This document shows positions 52,243 to 60,012 of a stretch of 64,000 bases of DNA, one piece after another. Origin of the DNA: Nocardia sp. NBC_01730 (GTDB lineage: Bacteria; Actinomycetota; Actinomycetes; Mycobacteriales; Mycobacteriaceae); contig NZ_CP109162.1 of the NCBI RefSeq assembly GCF_035920445.1, positions 1,240,001 to 1,304,000 on the forward strand, given 5' to 3'. Below the pieces are notes generated by a model. The model had not been told where the DNA came from. It did no database searches and saw nothing but the letters and a program-made list of their open reading frames with translations. How positions within the stretch are numbered: the first letter of the stretch is position 1; each line of letters begins with the position of its first letter. Made by a program: the position numbers and the translations under genes.

Positions 52243-52728
52243 ATGATCCGCAGAACCAGCTATCAACTCGACTCAGAGGACACGCCACGCCAGCGTGCGA
52301 CGCGAAAGGTCCAGGCAGCAAGGTCCGTTCGCCACGCTGTGACCAAGGCTGAGGGGGACGCCGCAGCTCTTGTCCGTGAGGCCGCCGCGAAGTTCTCACC
52401 CCTGTCCGGGCTGACACTCGTCGTGGTGCGCCCCCGCAAGTTGTTCGACCGTGGCAAACCCATCGTCGGCGAGGACAACGACCACCGGGGCACCTATACC
52501 GCCGTTGACGAGATGCGGTGCTGGTTTTTGCTTCACAGCCGCAACTATGGTCGCGTCGTCCTCACCGAGTTTCGCCAGGCCGGCAAGCATGTCGTGGCCG
52601 GTGATGACATCGGCGTGCAGATCCATCTCGACAATGCGATCGTCGACGATCCCCCCGAAACACATCGGGGGTGTGGTTCAGCACGTGCAGCACCTTGTGC
52701 TCGAAACGGAATCCGTGGGTGTCGTTGA
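52243..52728 (+). CDS. Hypothetical protein, probably 3'-truncated
   Basis: ATG 52243 opens 161 codons. GC at third positions is about 80-85% from 52320 to 52640, supporting this strand. 'AAALVREAAAKFSPLSGLTL', 'VVVRPRKLFDRGKPIVGE', 'MRCWFLLHSRNYGRVVLTEF' and 'AGDDIGVQIHL' look protein-like but match no family I know. After about 52660 third-position bias moves to the minus strand and the tail (RGCGSARAAPCARNG) looks random, so a junction has probably cut the gene. Confidence 0.45.
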   Translation: MIRRTSYQLDSEDTPRQRATRKVQAARSVRHAVTKAEGDAAALVREAAAKFSPLSGLTLVVVRPRKLFDRGKPIVGEDNDHRGTYTAVDEMRCWFLLHSRNYGRVVLTEFRQAGKHVVAGDDIGVQIHLDNAIVDDPPETHRGCGSARAAPCARNGIRGCR

Positions 52729-52885
52729 GGTCGAGCAGGTGATCGGCGTCGAAGCACGCACACACCAGCCCGACGCACGATGGTGTCACCGCTATCGACG
52801 CCACTACCGGGCGGTTGCCGCCCGAGGGTGGACCCGGGTTGCCGAACGGCTTGCCCGGCTGCAGCATGTTCGTCATCTGGATCAC
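52562..52885 (-). pseudogene. Truncated minus-strand gene fragment
   Basis: From GTG 52885 the frame encodes 'MIQMTNMLQPGKPFGNPGPP', 'ASIAVTPSCVGLVCACFDAD' and 'DTHGFRFEHKVLHVLNHTPD'. Third-position GC is about 90% between 52682 and 52740, so it is or was coding here. Past about 52660 the bias is lost and belongs to the convergent plus-strand ORF. The product is not recognised. The GTG overlaps the stop of a 29-codon ORF upstream. Confidence 0.45.
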
Positions 52886-52971
52886 GGCGACACTGCGGCG
52901 GTATCGGCGGTGTCGTCCAGCGTCGGGTACACCCGACGTGACAGGTCAGCGGTGACTGTTTCTGCGTCCAT
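52882..52971 (-). CDS. Small ORF (29 aa)
   Basis: ATG 52971 follows a GGAAGAG-like sequence at a normal distance. The peptide begins MDAETVTADLSRRVYPTLDD and its TGA overlaps the GTG of the next frame (GTGA). The overlap suggests it was the first gene of a small operon, now cut. Confidence 0.35.
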   Translation of the reverse strand: MDAETVTADLSRRVYPTLDDTADTAAVSP

Positions 52972-53013
52972 GTGGAGCTCTTCCCCTCGAATCAGGTCTT
53001 GTTGGGGGGCGAC

Positions 53014-53421
53014 TCAGTCGAAGAGTCGGCCAAGCAGCGCGCCCTGCCCCGATTGCAAGATGTGCGCGGCATCCAGCGGCATCCAGAAGCACTCGAAATG
53101 GGTCGGCTCGCCCTGTCCGTCGTGGTCCTCCTGGCTGGCCCACCGCTCTGGCGCGGGTTCGCGCAGCTCCAGCTCGAATACGTGACGCTGCTGCAATTCC
53201 CAGCGATACGGCGAGATGTCGTAGGTGAATTCGCCGAGCTTGCGCACGACCTTGAACTCGGTCAGGCCCGTTTCCTCCCGTGCCTCGCGAAGCGCCGCGT
53301 CCTGCGGGGACTCGCCGGGACGGATGCTGCCTGCCGGGACCTGGATGCCGACCTCCTCATAGGAGTAGTCGGTATGCCGGAACACCAGCAGTTTGCCATC
53401 GCGCACCACGTACACGAGCAC
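53014..53421 (-). CDS. NUDIX hydrolase, possibly frameshifted at the start
   Basis: 135 residues from GTG 53421. The NUDIX box GX5EX7REUXEEXGU is intact as 'GSIRPGESPQDAALREAREE' then TGL. It should cleave a nucleoside-diphosphate-linked compound. Just upstream ATGCCTGAGAAGTCACC would encode MPEKS and join the gene if one base were added near 53430, so the natural start may have been lost by a one-base deletion. The GTG can still give a full NUDIX domain. Confidence 0.75.
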   Translation of the reverse strand: MLVYVVRDGKLLVFRHTDYSYEEVGIQVPAGSIRPGESPQDAALREAREETGLTEFKVVRKLGEFTYDISPYRWELQQRHVFELELREPAPERWASQEDHDGQGEPTHFECFWMPLDAAHILQSGQGALLGRLFD

Positions 53422-53447
53422 CTTGTCCTTGGTGACTTCTCAGGCAT

Positions 53448-53843
53448 GTGACGAGTCCTTTCCTCGGGTCCTACATAGATGTGTGGCGCGCCGACCCGAC
53501 CGGCGCGGATCTGCGCGGTGAGCCGCTGAAATCCCCCTGCTTCCGGCAACGTCGGAGTTGGTGTACCACCCAGGCTGCGGCTGTCGCCGCCGATTGTGGT
53601 GGCGTTGTCTGTGCGGCCAGCGACCTCTCGGTCATCCGCAAGGCTGCTCCCGACATCCTGACCGTCGTTCCCGGTATTCGGCCCGCTGGCGGCGCGGTGC
53701 ACGACCAACAGCGAGTTGCGACACCGGCCGAGGCCATTCGCAGTGGCGCAAGCATTCTCGTCCTCGGCCGAGCGATCACCGCCGCGACGGATCCTGCCGA
53801 AGCCGCACAAGCCATCGCTGAGAAAGTCGCGCAGGCACTCTGA
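53448..53843 (+). pseudogene. pyrF: C-terminal fragment of orotidine-5'-phosphate decarboxylase
   Basis: The last 85 residues, '[18 protein letters not shown]', '[20 protein letters not shown]', '[20 protein letters not shown]' and '[18 protein letters not shown]', are the phosphate-binding end of a group I PyrF. The catalytic Asp/Lys region that should precede it is missing; the first 50 codons of the open frame are unrelated. The fragment stands alone and cannot be an active enzyme by itself. Confidence 0.75.
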
Positions 53844-53907
53844 TCGAGACCGGCCGATCGTCGAGCGCTCTAGACGGTCGGCCGGTTTCGTCAACCTGCG
53901 GGAACGA

Positions 53908-54294
53908 TCAGTCTTGTGCTCCGACGATCGGAAGCCACGCGACAGCATTGGGACGAAAACTCTGTCGCTCGGGCGTCAAAACCGAGTGGTCATCGAGGCT
54001 CATCATGGTGACGCCGACCAGTTCTGCGTCGCCGTCGTCCTGGGCCGCAACCGAGCTTCCGCAGGTACCGCAGAAGCCACGCTGAGAATCGGGAAAGGTG
54101 TTGTACCAGACCGGCTCTCCGCCTGGTCCGGTCCACTTGAACCCTTCGCGAGGGAAGTCGACCCACGACATTATTGGGCTACCGGACAATCTCTGACAGT
54201 GGGGGCAACTACAAAGGTGCGGGAACGAGAGTTCGCCGGTCGTCTGGTACCTGATGTTGCCGCAAAGGCAGCCGCCGGAGTGCATGGTGCGCAT
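53908..54294 (-). CDS. GFA/CENP-V-domain zinc protein
   Basis: 128 residues from ATG 54294 (a second ATG three codons later is possible). Zinc-binding cysteines are in family order: 'HSGGCLCGNIRY' (CxC), 'CSCPHCQRLSG' (CxxC) and 'GFCGTCGSS' (CxxC). This is the Mss4-like fold of glutathione-dependent formaldehyde-activating-enzyme relatives, whose usual substrate role is unproven. Complete and with good codon use. Confidence 0.88.
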   Translation of the reverse strand: MRTMHSGGCLCGNIRYQTTGELSFPHLCSCPHCQRLSGSPIMSWVDFPREGFKWTGPGGEPVWYNTFPDSQRGFCGTCGSSVAAQDDGDAELVGVTMMSLDDHSVLTPERQSFRPNAVAWLPIVGAQD

Positions 54295-54390
54295 GTCCTT
54301 TCACGCGATCATCGCTGGAAGAGAAGATCATCTGTGTGCGACACCTATCACCGCGACAACGTCCCGCTGCTGGCCCCTGAACTCGTCGCC

Positions 54391-54573
54391 TCAGACCTTT
54401 GCCGATCCTAGACCTGCGGAGCCTCCCGCTACGAGCAACCTGACGAGTGACCCAATTCCCCTTCCGCGCATCGCGACGGCCTGGAGTTGCCGATTCGGTG
54501 CGGTCAGGTTTTGGTCAGCTGGCGAAGGTGGCGGGTATGGCTGTCCGGCCAGGTACGTCGTCATATTCGCCAA
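54391..54573 (-). pseudogene. Remnant of a phosphotransferase C-terminus
   Basis: The first residues, 'ANMTTYLAGQPYPPPSPADQ', match 'ANMTAYLAGQPYLGTLAS' encoded at 56147-56210, about 70% identical at DNA level. The rest of the frame is not recognisable. With the similar fragment at 56147 it brackets the AspRS gene. Confidence 0.45.
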
Positions 54574-54835
54574 TATTTCTTACTGATCACGGACCGAAGG
54601 CTCAACCACACGCCGAGCCGAAATGACAGCGACGGACTGCCGCTTCGGCTTGTAGGATTCGCGGTGAGCGGTGCCGACGAGCCTGACGAACTCCGAGCCG
54701 CTCCGGGTGGCGGTCACCCGTAGATGGTCGACCGTAGAGGCCGATCGATCCGGGTCGGCGAAGGTGTGGTGGCACCGCGAGCACCCGATCGCCCACACCC
54801 CTCGGGAGATCCGATCGAGGAGGTGCCGAATCATA

Positions 54836-56113
54836 ATGCAACGTACGCTCACCCACGCTCTGCCGACGGTCTCTGCCGGCGACCGAGTCCGCATCGAAGG
54901 CTGGGTTCACCGCCGTCGCCGCCTTGGCGGCATCGCGTTCCTGATCATCCGTGACCGCACTGGGCTGGCACAAGCCGTGGTCACCGACGACGACGCGCGC
55001 CGGATCGACGAGCTGGTGGAGGAGACCGTGGTCGCGGTGGAGGGCACGGTCGCGGCGAACGGCAAGGCCCCCGGCGGGGTCGAGCTGATCGACCCACAGA
55101 TCACCGAACTCAGCCCACCTGCGGTGGCCCCGCCAGTGGAACTGTGGCGGCCCTCGTCTGAGGTGAGTCTGCCTCTGTTGCTTGACCACGCACCGGTGCT
55201 GTGGCGCCACCCTGCGCAGAACGCGCTGTGGCGGATCGCCACCGCCTCCCTGCGAGGGTTTCGCACCACGTTGGATCGGCATGGGTTCATCGAGATCCAA
55301 ACCCCGAAGATCGTCGGCTCGGCCACCGAGTCAGGCGCGAACGTGTTCCGCCTGGACTATTTTGGTCGCCCCGCGTATCTGGCGCAGTCCCCGCAGCTGT
55401 ACAAGCAGATGATGGTAGGAGTGTTCGAGCGGGTTTATGAGACCGGGCCGGTGTTCCGCGCCGAACCGCATGACACCGCACGCCATCTCGCCGAATATGT
55501 GTCGCTGGATGTCGAGTTCGGCTTCATCCGCGACCACCGCGACGTGCTCGCCATGCTGCGAGAGGTTCTCGCCGGCATGCTCGATGAGGTCGCCGCCAAC
55601 GCGGCGTTGCCAGGCGTGCAAGCGCTGCCAGCCGTGCCCGACGAGATCCCGGTGATTCACTTCCGTGACGCCTTGGCCTTGGTCGACGCGGACCCGGACG
55701 AGCCCGACCTCGCGCCCGAACACGAGCGTCGCCTCGGGGAATGGGCTCGCGTCGAGCATGGTTCGGAGTTCTTGGCGGTGGAGGGATATCCGGCGATCAA
55801 ACGCCCGTTCTACACACATCCGGCACCCGACGACGCTCGTTGGACGAACTCGTTCGACGTTCTGTTCCGCGGTCTCGAGCTGTGCACCGGAGGACAACGG
55901 CTGCACGCCGCCGATGCCTACGAGCAGGCGCTCGCGTCGCGCGGCGAGTCTACCGCCGACTACGAGGCGTACCTCCAGACGTTCCGGCACGGGATGCCGC
56001 CACACGGAGGATTCGCCATCGGCCTCGAACGCTGGGTGGCCCGCCTTACTGGCACCGACAACATTCGTCGCACCGCACTGTTTCCCCGCGACCTGAACCG
56101 CTTGAGCCCGTGA
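54836..56113 (+). CDS. aspS: Archaeal-type aspartyl-tRNA synthetase
   Basis: 425 residues from ATG 54836 (GGAGG about 12 bases upstream). An N-terminal OB-fold anticodon-binding domain (about 10-100: 'VRIEGWVHRRRRLGGIAFLI') is followed by a class II core: motif 1 region 'LDRHGFIEIQTPKIVGSATE', 'QSPQLYKQMMVG', motif 2 'VFRAEPHDTARHLAEYVSLD', 'ELCTGGQRLHAADAYEQAL' and motif 3 'GFAIGLERWVARLTGTDNIR' then RTALFPRD. The bacterial GAD insertion is absent, so it is the short archaeal/Deinococcus AspRS2 type, which in some bacteria also charges tRNA-Asn. A housekeeping bacterial-type AspRS is expected elsewhere. An extra copy here may be for resistance or supply Asp-tRNA. Confidence 0.88.
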   Translation: MQRTLTHALPTVSAGDRVRIEGWVHRRRRLGGIAFLIIRDRTGLAQAVVTDDDARRIDELVEETVVAVEGTVAANGKAPGGVELIDPQITELSPPAVAPPVELWRPSSEVSLPLLLDHAPVLWRHPAQNALWRIATASLRGFRTTLDRHGFIEIQTPKIVGSATESGANVFRLDYFGRPAYLAQSPQLYKQMMVGVFERVYETGPVFRAEPHDTARHLAEYVSLDVEFGFIRDHRDVLAMLREVLAGMLDEVAANAALPGVQALPAVPDEIPVIHFRDALALVDADPDEPDLAPEHERRLGEWARVEHGSEFLAVEGYPAIKRPFYTHPAPDDARWTNSFDVLFRGLELCTGGQRLHAADAYEQALASRGESTADYEAYLQTFRHGMPPHGGFAIGLERWVARLTGTDNIRRTALFPRDLNRLSP

Positions 56114-56146
56114 CACCTACGACCGATCGCCGTGGCTCACCGGTCC

Positions 56147-56662
56147 TCAGCTCGCGAGCGTGCCGAGGTAGGGCTGCCCCGCCAGATATGCGGTCATGTT
56201 GGCGATGATGCCGTCGATGCGCCGCGGTCCCCATTGGGCGACGGCGGCGTTGACCGGTGCCGCGGTCGTGACGAAGTTGAGGATGAAGCAGTCGCGCAGC
56301 AGCAGGTAGGGCTCGAGGAGTTCGGCGAATCGGTCGGGCAGGGGTCGGACCCTGGTATAGCCGCTGAGGTAGGCGTGGGCAAAGGTGTCGTAGGTGCCGG
56401 GTTCGGCGGCGGCGATGCGGTGGATGGAGGACAGCACGGTGGCGATGTCGAGGTGAACAGCCTGACGAGCAAACTTGAGGTGGCCGCGCCCTTGTGGGCC
56501 CCGACACCCCGCTCGACGCCGTGCGAGTGGAGGCAGCACTGCGCAATCCGTGCTGATCACGACCTGCTCGGGGCCTGCCTCCAACCTGTCAGATTGGGGA
56601 CGACTGCGCAGGTCAAACACCCTGACAATCCGGGCCGAATGCCGACGAACTGACCGAGCCAA
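56147..56662 (-). pseudogene. C-terminal part of a phosphotransferase-like gene
   Basis: The last 105 codons, 'VHLDIATVLSSIHRIAAAEP', 'FAHAYLSGYTRVRPLPDRFA' and 'IIANMTAYLAGQPYLGTLAS', look like the C-terminal helices of an aminoglycoside-phosphotransferase-like protein. The upstream 60 codons are Arg-rich and unlike the family, and the catalytic HxD and DxD motifs are missing. It is therefore probably 5'-truncated. A related fragment is at 54391-54573. Confidence 0.5.
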
Positions 56663-56766
56663 TCAACCGCCATTCTCAAGCTTCATGCCTGGCTCGACTT
56701 CCCCGGCGACCCGGTGGCCACGGAAATTCAGTGGTGGTGCAGGTAACGAGGCCGGAGGATGTGCGG

Positions 56767-57705
56767 ATGGTCGACTACGACAACACCGCTACTCGGATCG
56801 AATGGCATCAGGTGCCGACACCGGTCCGGGTGATGATCGAGAACCGGTTGGGAGCCGGGGTTGTCTCGGCGATCACCCAGTCGAGCGGTTTCAGTCACGG
56901 CCTGGCGGCGCGGATGATGTTGAGTGACGGGCGGTCCGCGTTCGTGAAAGCTATTGCCGCTGATGATGTTCTGGCGTCGGCGTATCGAGCGGAGGCGGCG
57001 TGTTCGGCTCTGCTGCCGCCGTCGGTACCGGCGCCGCGCCTGTGGTTCGAGGCCGAGGAATATGGCTGGTTCGCTGTGGGGTTCGATGATGTCGAGGGAG
57101 TGGCTCCCCGGTTCGACAACCCGCGCGACATGGCCGATGTGCTGACCATGATCGAGCAGCTGCCGGGTCTACTGACCCCCAGCCCCATGCCAACGGCACC
57201 GACATTCACCGAGCAATACGGCCCGAGGATGCATTGCTGGCAGGGTTTCGCCGATTCCGGTCCGCCACCCGATCTCGATGAGTGGTCGCGCCGCAACCTG
57301 GAACGACTGGCGGCCCTCGAGGACGGTTGGCATCAAGCGACGGTGGGGGAGACGTTGCTGCACAGCGATATCCGCCCCGATAACCTGATCCTTCGCCCGG
57401 ACAGGACCGTGGTCGTCGTCGATTGGGCGTGGCCATCCCGCGGCGCGGCATGGGTCGATCTTGTCGCCATGGCGCCGTCGATAGCCGCTGCCGGAGTCGA
57501 CCCCGACAAGGTTCTTGCCAACCACCCGGTTACCGAGGCTGTTGACCCCGCCGCGATCGATGCCTATCTCTGTGCGTTGGTCGGCTACTGGGAGACCCAT
57601 TCCCGGCGACCACGCCTGGAGCGCTCACCTCGGCTTCGTGAGCACCAGGCCAGATCGGCGGTATCGACCCGGGTGTGGTTGCGTCGCCGTCTGCCTTGGG
57701 GTTGA
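56767..57705 (+). CDS. Aminoglycoside-phosphotransferase-like kinase
   Basis: 312 residues from ATG 56767, eight bases after GGAGG; the frame is open to GTG 56731. The nucleotide loop region 'SSGFSHGLAARMMLSDGRSA' with Lys in FVKAI, catalytic 'LLHSDIRPDNLIL' (near 197-209) and 'VVVDWAWPSRGAAWVDL' for Mg2+ binding are all intact. It should phosphorylate a hydroxyl of a small molecule. It stands between a truncated relative and decayed DNA. Antibiotic resistance is possible but unproven. Confidence 0.85.
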   Translation: MVDYDNTATRIEWHQVPTPVRVMIENRLGAGVVSAITQSSGFSHGLAARMMLSDGRSAFVKAIAADDVLASAYRAEAACSALLPPSVPAPRLWFEAEEYGWFAVGFDDVEGVAPRFDNPRDMADVLTMIEQLPGLLTPSPMPTAPTFTEQYGPRMHCWQGFADSGPPPDLDEWSRRNLERLAALEDGWHQATVGETLLHSDIRPDNLILRPDRTVVVVDWAWPSRGAAWVDLVAMAPSIAAAGVDPDKVLANHPVTEAVDPAAIDAYLCALVGYWETHSRRPRLERSPRLREHQARSAVSTRVWLRRRLPWG

Positions 57706-58330
57706 CACCCTGTGTCACCAGTGGTGGCGACAGGACCCGCCACCGCTTACTCGTCACCGGCGCCGACATCATCGACCGTGGACTGGCCATCGTTCACCTT
57801 CCTGAAGGCAGTCCGGCCGACCGTGACGTGCTGCTGTCGGTCCTCGCGGGCCACCCACGCCTGGCTGCCCGCCGAGCGCACCGGCATCCTCGACGCAGCC
57901 TTCGCAGGATCCACCGATCGCACGCAGCAACCTCTCGACCGTCGACACCGAGTCACAACTCCGGATGCTCGCGAAGGCCCGGATCTTCTTGTCTGGCACT
58001 GAGGTTCTGGGCAATCGAGGAGGCCGGAGTCCCTGGCTGGGCCTCGATATCCTCGACACGAATTCGAGGGCTGTCGCTTTCTACCACCGCCACGGCTGGC
58101 ACCCCACAATCAGCCGCCTGGTCGCACCCGAAGTACCGAGGTGCGTCGTGGGTGGTGATGGCCCCGCCAGTCCTGGGGGCCACTACCTGGACTGCGGTTT
58201 CAGCCAACGATGCTGGCTCGTTGCACCGATTCACGTTGCAGGGCAACCGAAGACGGCGGCGGTTCGTAACTGGCGGGGAGGGAGGATCCGATGGATCGGG
58301 TTGCTGATGCGGACCGTGGGCAGGTAATCG
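57706..58330 (+). pseudogene. Decayed region with GNAT-like fragment
   Basis: In one frame (57965-58170) 'GRSPWLGLDILDTNSRAVAF' and 'YHRHGWHPT' resemble the C-terminal strand-helix of a GNAT acetyltransferase, while the preceding homologous-looking sequence is in other frames (57675-57900: 'IIDRGLAIVHLPEGSPADRD'). No single frame is intact, so I read it as a broken gene or genes of at least two pieces. Confidence 0.4.
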
Positions 58331-58375
58331 TGGTGTTCGGGGCACCACATGGCAAACCCGTGGCATCACCCTGGC

Positions 58376-58462
58376 AGGCGACACCCGCGTGCGCGGGGAG
58401 CACCACCAAATGCGCCTGACCTCGAGGGCGCGCTACGGATCATCCCCGCGCGCGGGGAGCAC
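58376..58462 (+). CRISPR. Two-repeat CRISPR remnant, type I-E-like
   Basis: The second repeat (58436-58462) reads CGGATCATCCCCGCG then CGCGGGGAGCAC, the typical actinobacterial I-E repeat lacking two bases in the stem. The first (58376-58403) shares the last 20 bases (CCGCGTGCGCGGGGAGCAC with one base before) but its first eight are degenerate, as expected of the leader-distal repeat. The spacer 58404-58435 is 32 bases, the standard I-E length. No cas gene is in the window and no further repeat follows. Confidence 0.65.
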
Positions 58463-58545
58463 CTTTTTGACCTGGCACTTTGCCGAGCGAACCACCGAGT
58501 CTCATTCACTTTGCCGATATGCCGGACCAGCGTAGGTGCTGAACA

Positions 58546-58668
58546 TTATGCGGCTGTCGGCTCGCCGTCATCGACGATGTATTCCTCAAGGAGCCGGCCG
58601 ATCACATTCACCGCCTGCCCTTCGCACAGCAGTCCAAGCAGTCCCGGTCGAACCGAATGTGTTTCCTC
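58546..58668 (-). pseudogene. Possible short C-terminal gene fragment
   Basis: The frame ends 'GLLGLLCEGQAVNVIGRLLE' and EYIVDDGEPTAA, which reads like a natural protein end, but no start or upstream coding sequence is evident. Codon bias is only moderate. It may be a remnant or chance. Confidence 0.2.
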
Positions 58669-58669
58669 C

Positions 58670-59707
58670 CTATTGAGATAACGGCTGCGTGACCCGGCAG
58701 GCACAGCGTGGTGGCGGCGACCAAGTCGGTTCTGTCGCATCGCCGCGTGCTCGCAGTTCGCGCGGTAGTAGTGCGCTGTAGATAGTAGTGTGGGTGGGGG
58801 TGGGAACGCCGAGCCACTCCCCGTAGTGCACGACCGCACCAGTCTGGTCGTACAGCTCAGATGGCCTGCCAGCAGATATATCTCGCATCATCGATGCTGT
58901 GGCGTCTGGATCGGACTCGTCCAGTTTGGACAGTGCCGCGTCCGCGTCGGCTTCGGTGATGTTGGCCGATGCCGCTCGCGCTACTGTCGCCACCTCGTGC
59001 AGTGCTGTGCGAACCAGCGCTCGGGTACGTGGCTGGCTGCGCACAACCCCGGCTGGGGCGTCTGACAGTGCGGCAACGCCACCGAAGGATGCGATGAACA
59101 TTAGTTTGCGCCATAGGTCTTGTCGGATGTCGGAGGAGACCTGCGTACTGATTCCCGCGTCTGTAAGAATGCCGGCAATCGTCTTCAACCGGTCTACTGC
59201 CGAATCATCGCCTGTCAGGCTGCCAATCCTTAGCGACGGCGGATCACCCATACGGACGAAAGTCGCGGAGCTGGTGCGCCTGGCGAACACGGTGCACACT
59301 CCGCCCACGGCGTGGTCCGCGCCCAATATGGCAGCGAGGCGATCGCCGGCCTCGATCCCGTTCTGCACCGGAACGACGACGGTGTAAGCGGCAACCACTT
59401 GAGCGACTTGCACGGCGGCCTCCGCGACCTGCCAGGACTTGACACAGACGAGCACCAGATCGGCATACGGCACACCGTCGAGCTTCGAAACCGGGTGTAC
59501 ACCGGTGACCACGCGAGACCTGCACGCTGGCTCCTCGACCCTGAGTCCAGATCGGGTCATCTCTTCGAGAGTTTCGCCGCGGGCAAGCAAGGTCACCGCG
59601 TGCCCGTGTTCGGTTAGCAGCGCCGCGAAGTAGCCGCCGATCCCACCTGCACCGATCACAACCACATGCGCCACACACACACCCGCCTCTCGACCGGTCT
59701 TCGCCAT
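58670..59707 (-). CDS. Ketopantoate reductase family protein (PanE-like)
   Basis: 345 residues from ATG 59707; a GTG at 59674, nearer the Rossmann fold, gives a more usual N-terminus. NADP-binding 'VVVIGAGGIGGYFAALL' is followed by 'LVLVCVKSWQ', 'VVPVQNGIE', 'LWRKLMFIASFGGVAALSD' (catalytic Lys) and 'GRPSELYDQTGAVVHYGEWL' near the C-terminus, all as in 2-dehydropantoate 2-reductases. It should reduce a 2-keto acid to a 2-hydroxy acid. It faces away from an operon that contains a PanC-like ligase, which could use such a hydroxy acid. Confidence 0.85.
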   Translation of the reverse strand: MAKTGREAGVCVAHVVVIGAGGIGGYFAALLTEHGHAVTLLARGETLEEMTRSGLRVEEPACRSRVVTGVHPVSKLDGVPYADLVLVCVKSWQVAEAAVQVAQVVAAYTVVVPVQNGIEAGDRLAAILGADHAVGGVCTVFARRTSSATFVRMGDPPSLRIGSLTGDDSAVDRLKTIAGILTDAGISTQVSSDIRQDLWRKLMFIASFGGVAALSDAPAGVVRSQPRTRALVRTALHEVATVARAASANITEADADAALSKLDESDPDATASMMRDISAGRPSELYDQTGAVVHYGEWLGVPTPTHTTIYSALLPRELRARGDATEPTWSPPPRCACRVTQPLSQ

Positions 59708-60012
59708 CACATCACACGAGGCTACCGTGAGCCCGCCGCGAAGATGTTGTGGCGCAATAGGAATCGGCAGCCCCACCCACAGCTAACGCCCCCCATGAGG
59801 CAAAACAGTCTCTGAGTGCGCCGATCCACGGCTTCTTCCGAGATAGCCGTCACCCAGTCTGGTGTGGCATCGCTTAGACGACTGCGATATCGCCGCATGA
59901 CTAGTGCCCCGTCGGTAGGATGCCCTACTGAACTCAGTCGCGAAAATTGTTGCCGTATACCAGATTTGATGCGGGCAATCGGCTGACACCATCAGACGCA
60001 TAGGGGGTGCAT

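Noticed and set aside
52396..52665. Minus-strand ORF of 89 codons opposite the hypothetical protein
   Set aside because: Third-position GC here favours the plus strand (80-85%) over the minus frame (about 60%).
58317..58345. A third, leader-distal CRISPR repeat
   Set aside because: Only CGGGG..CAC and a few other bases match and the spacing to the next repeat is 30, so it is not counted as a repeat.
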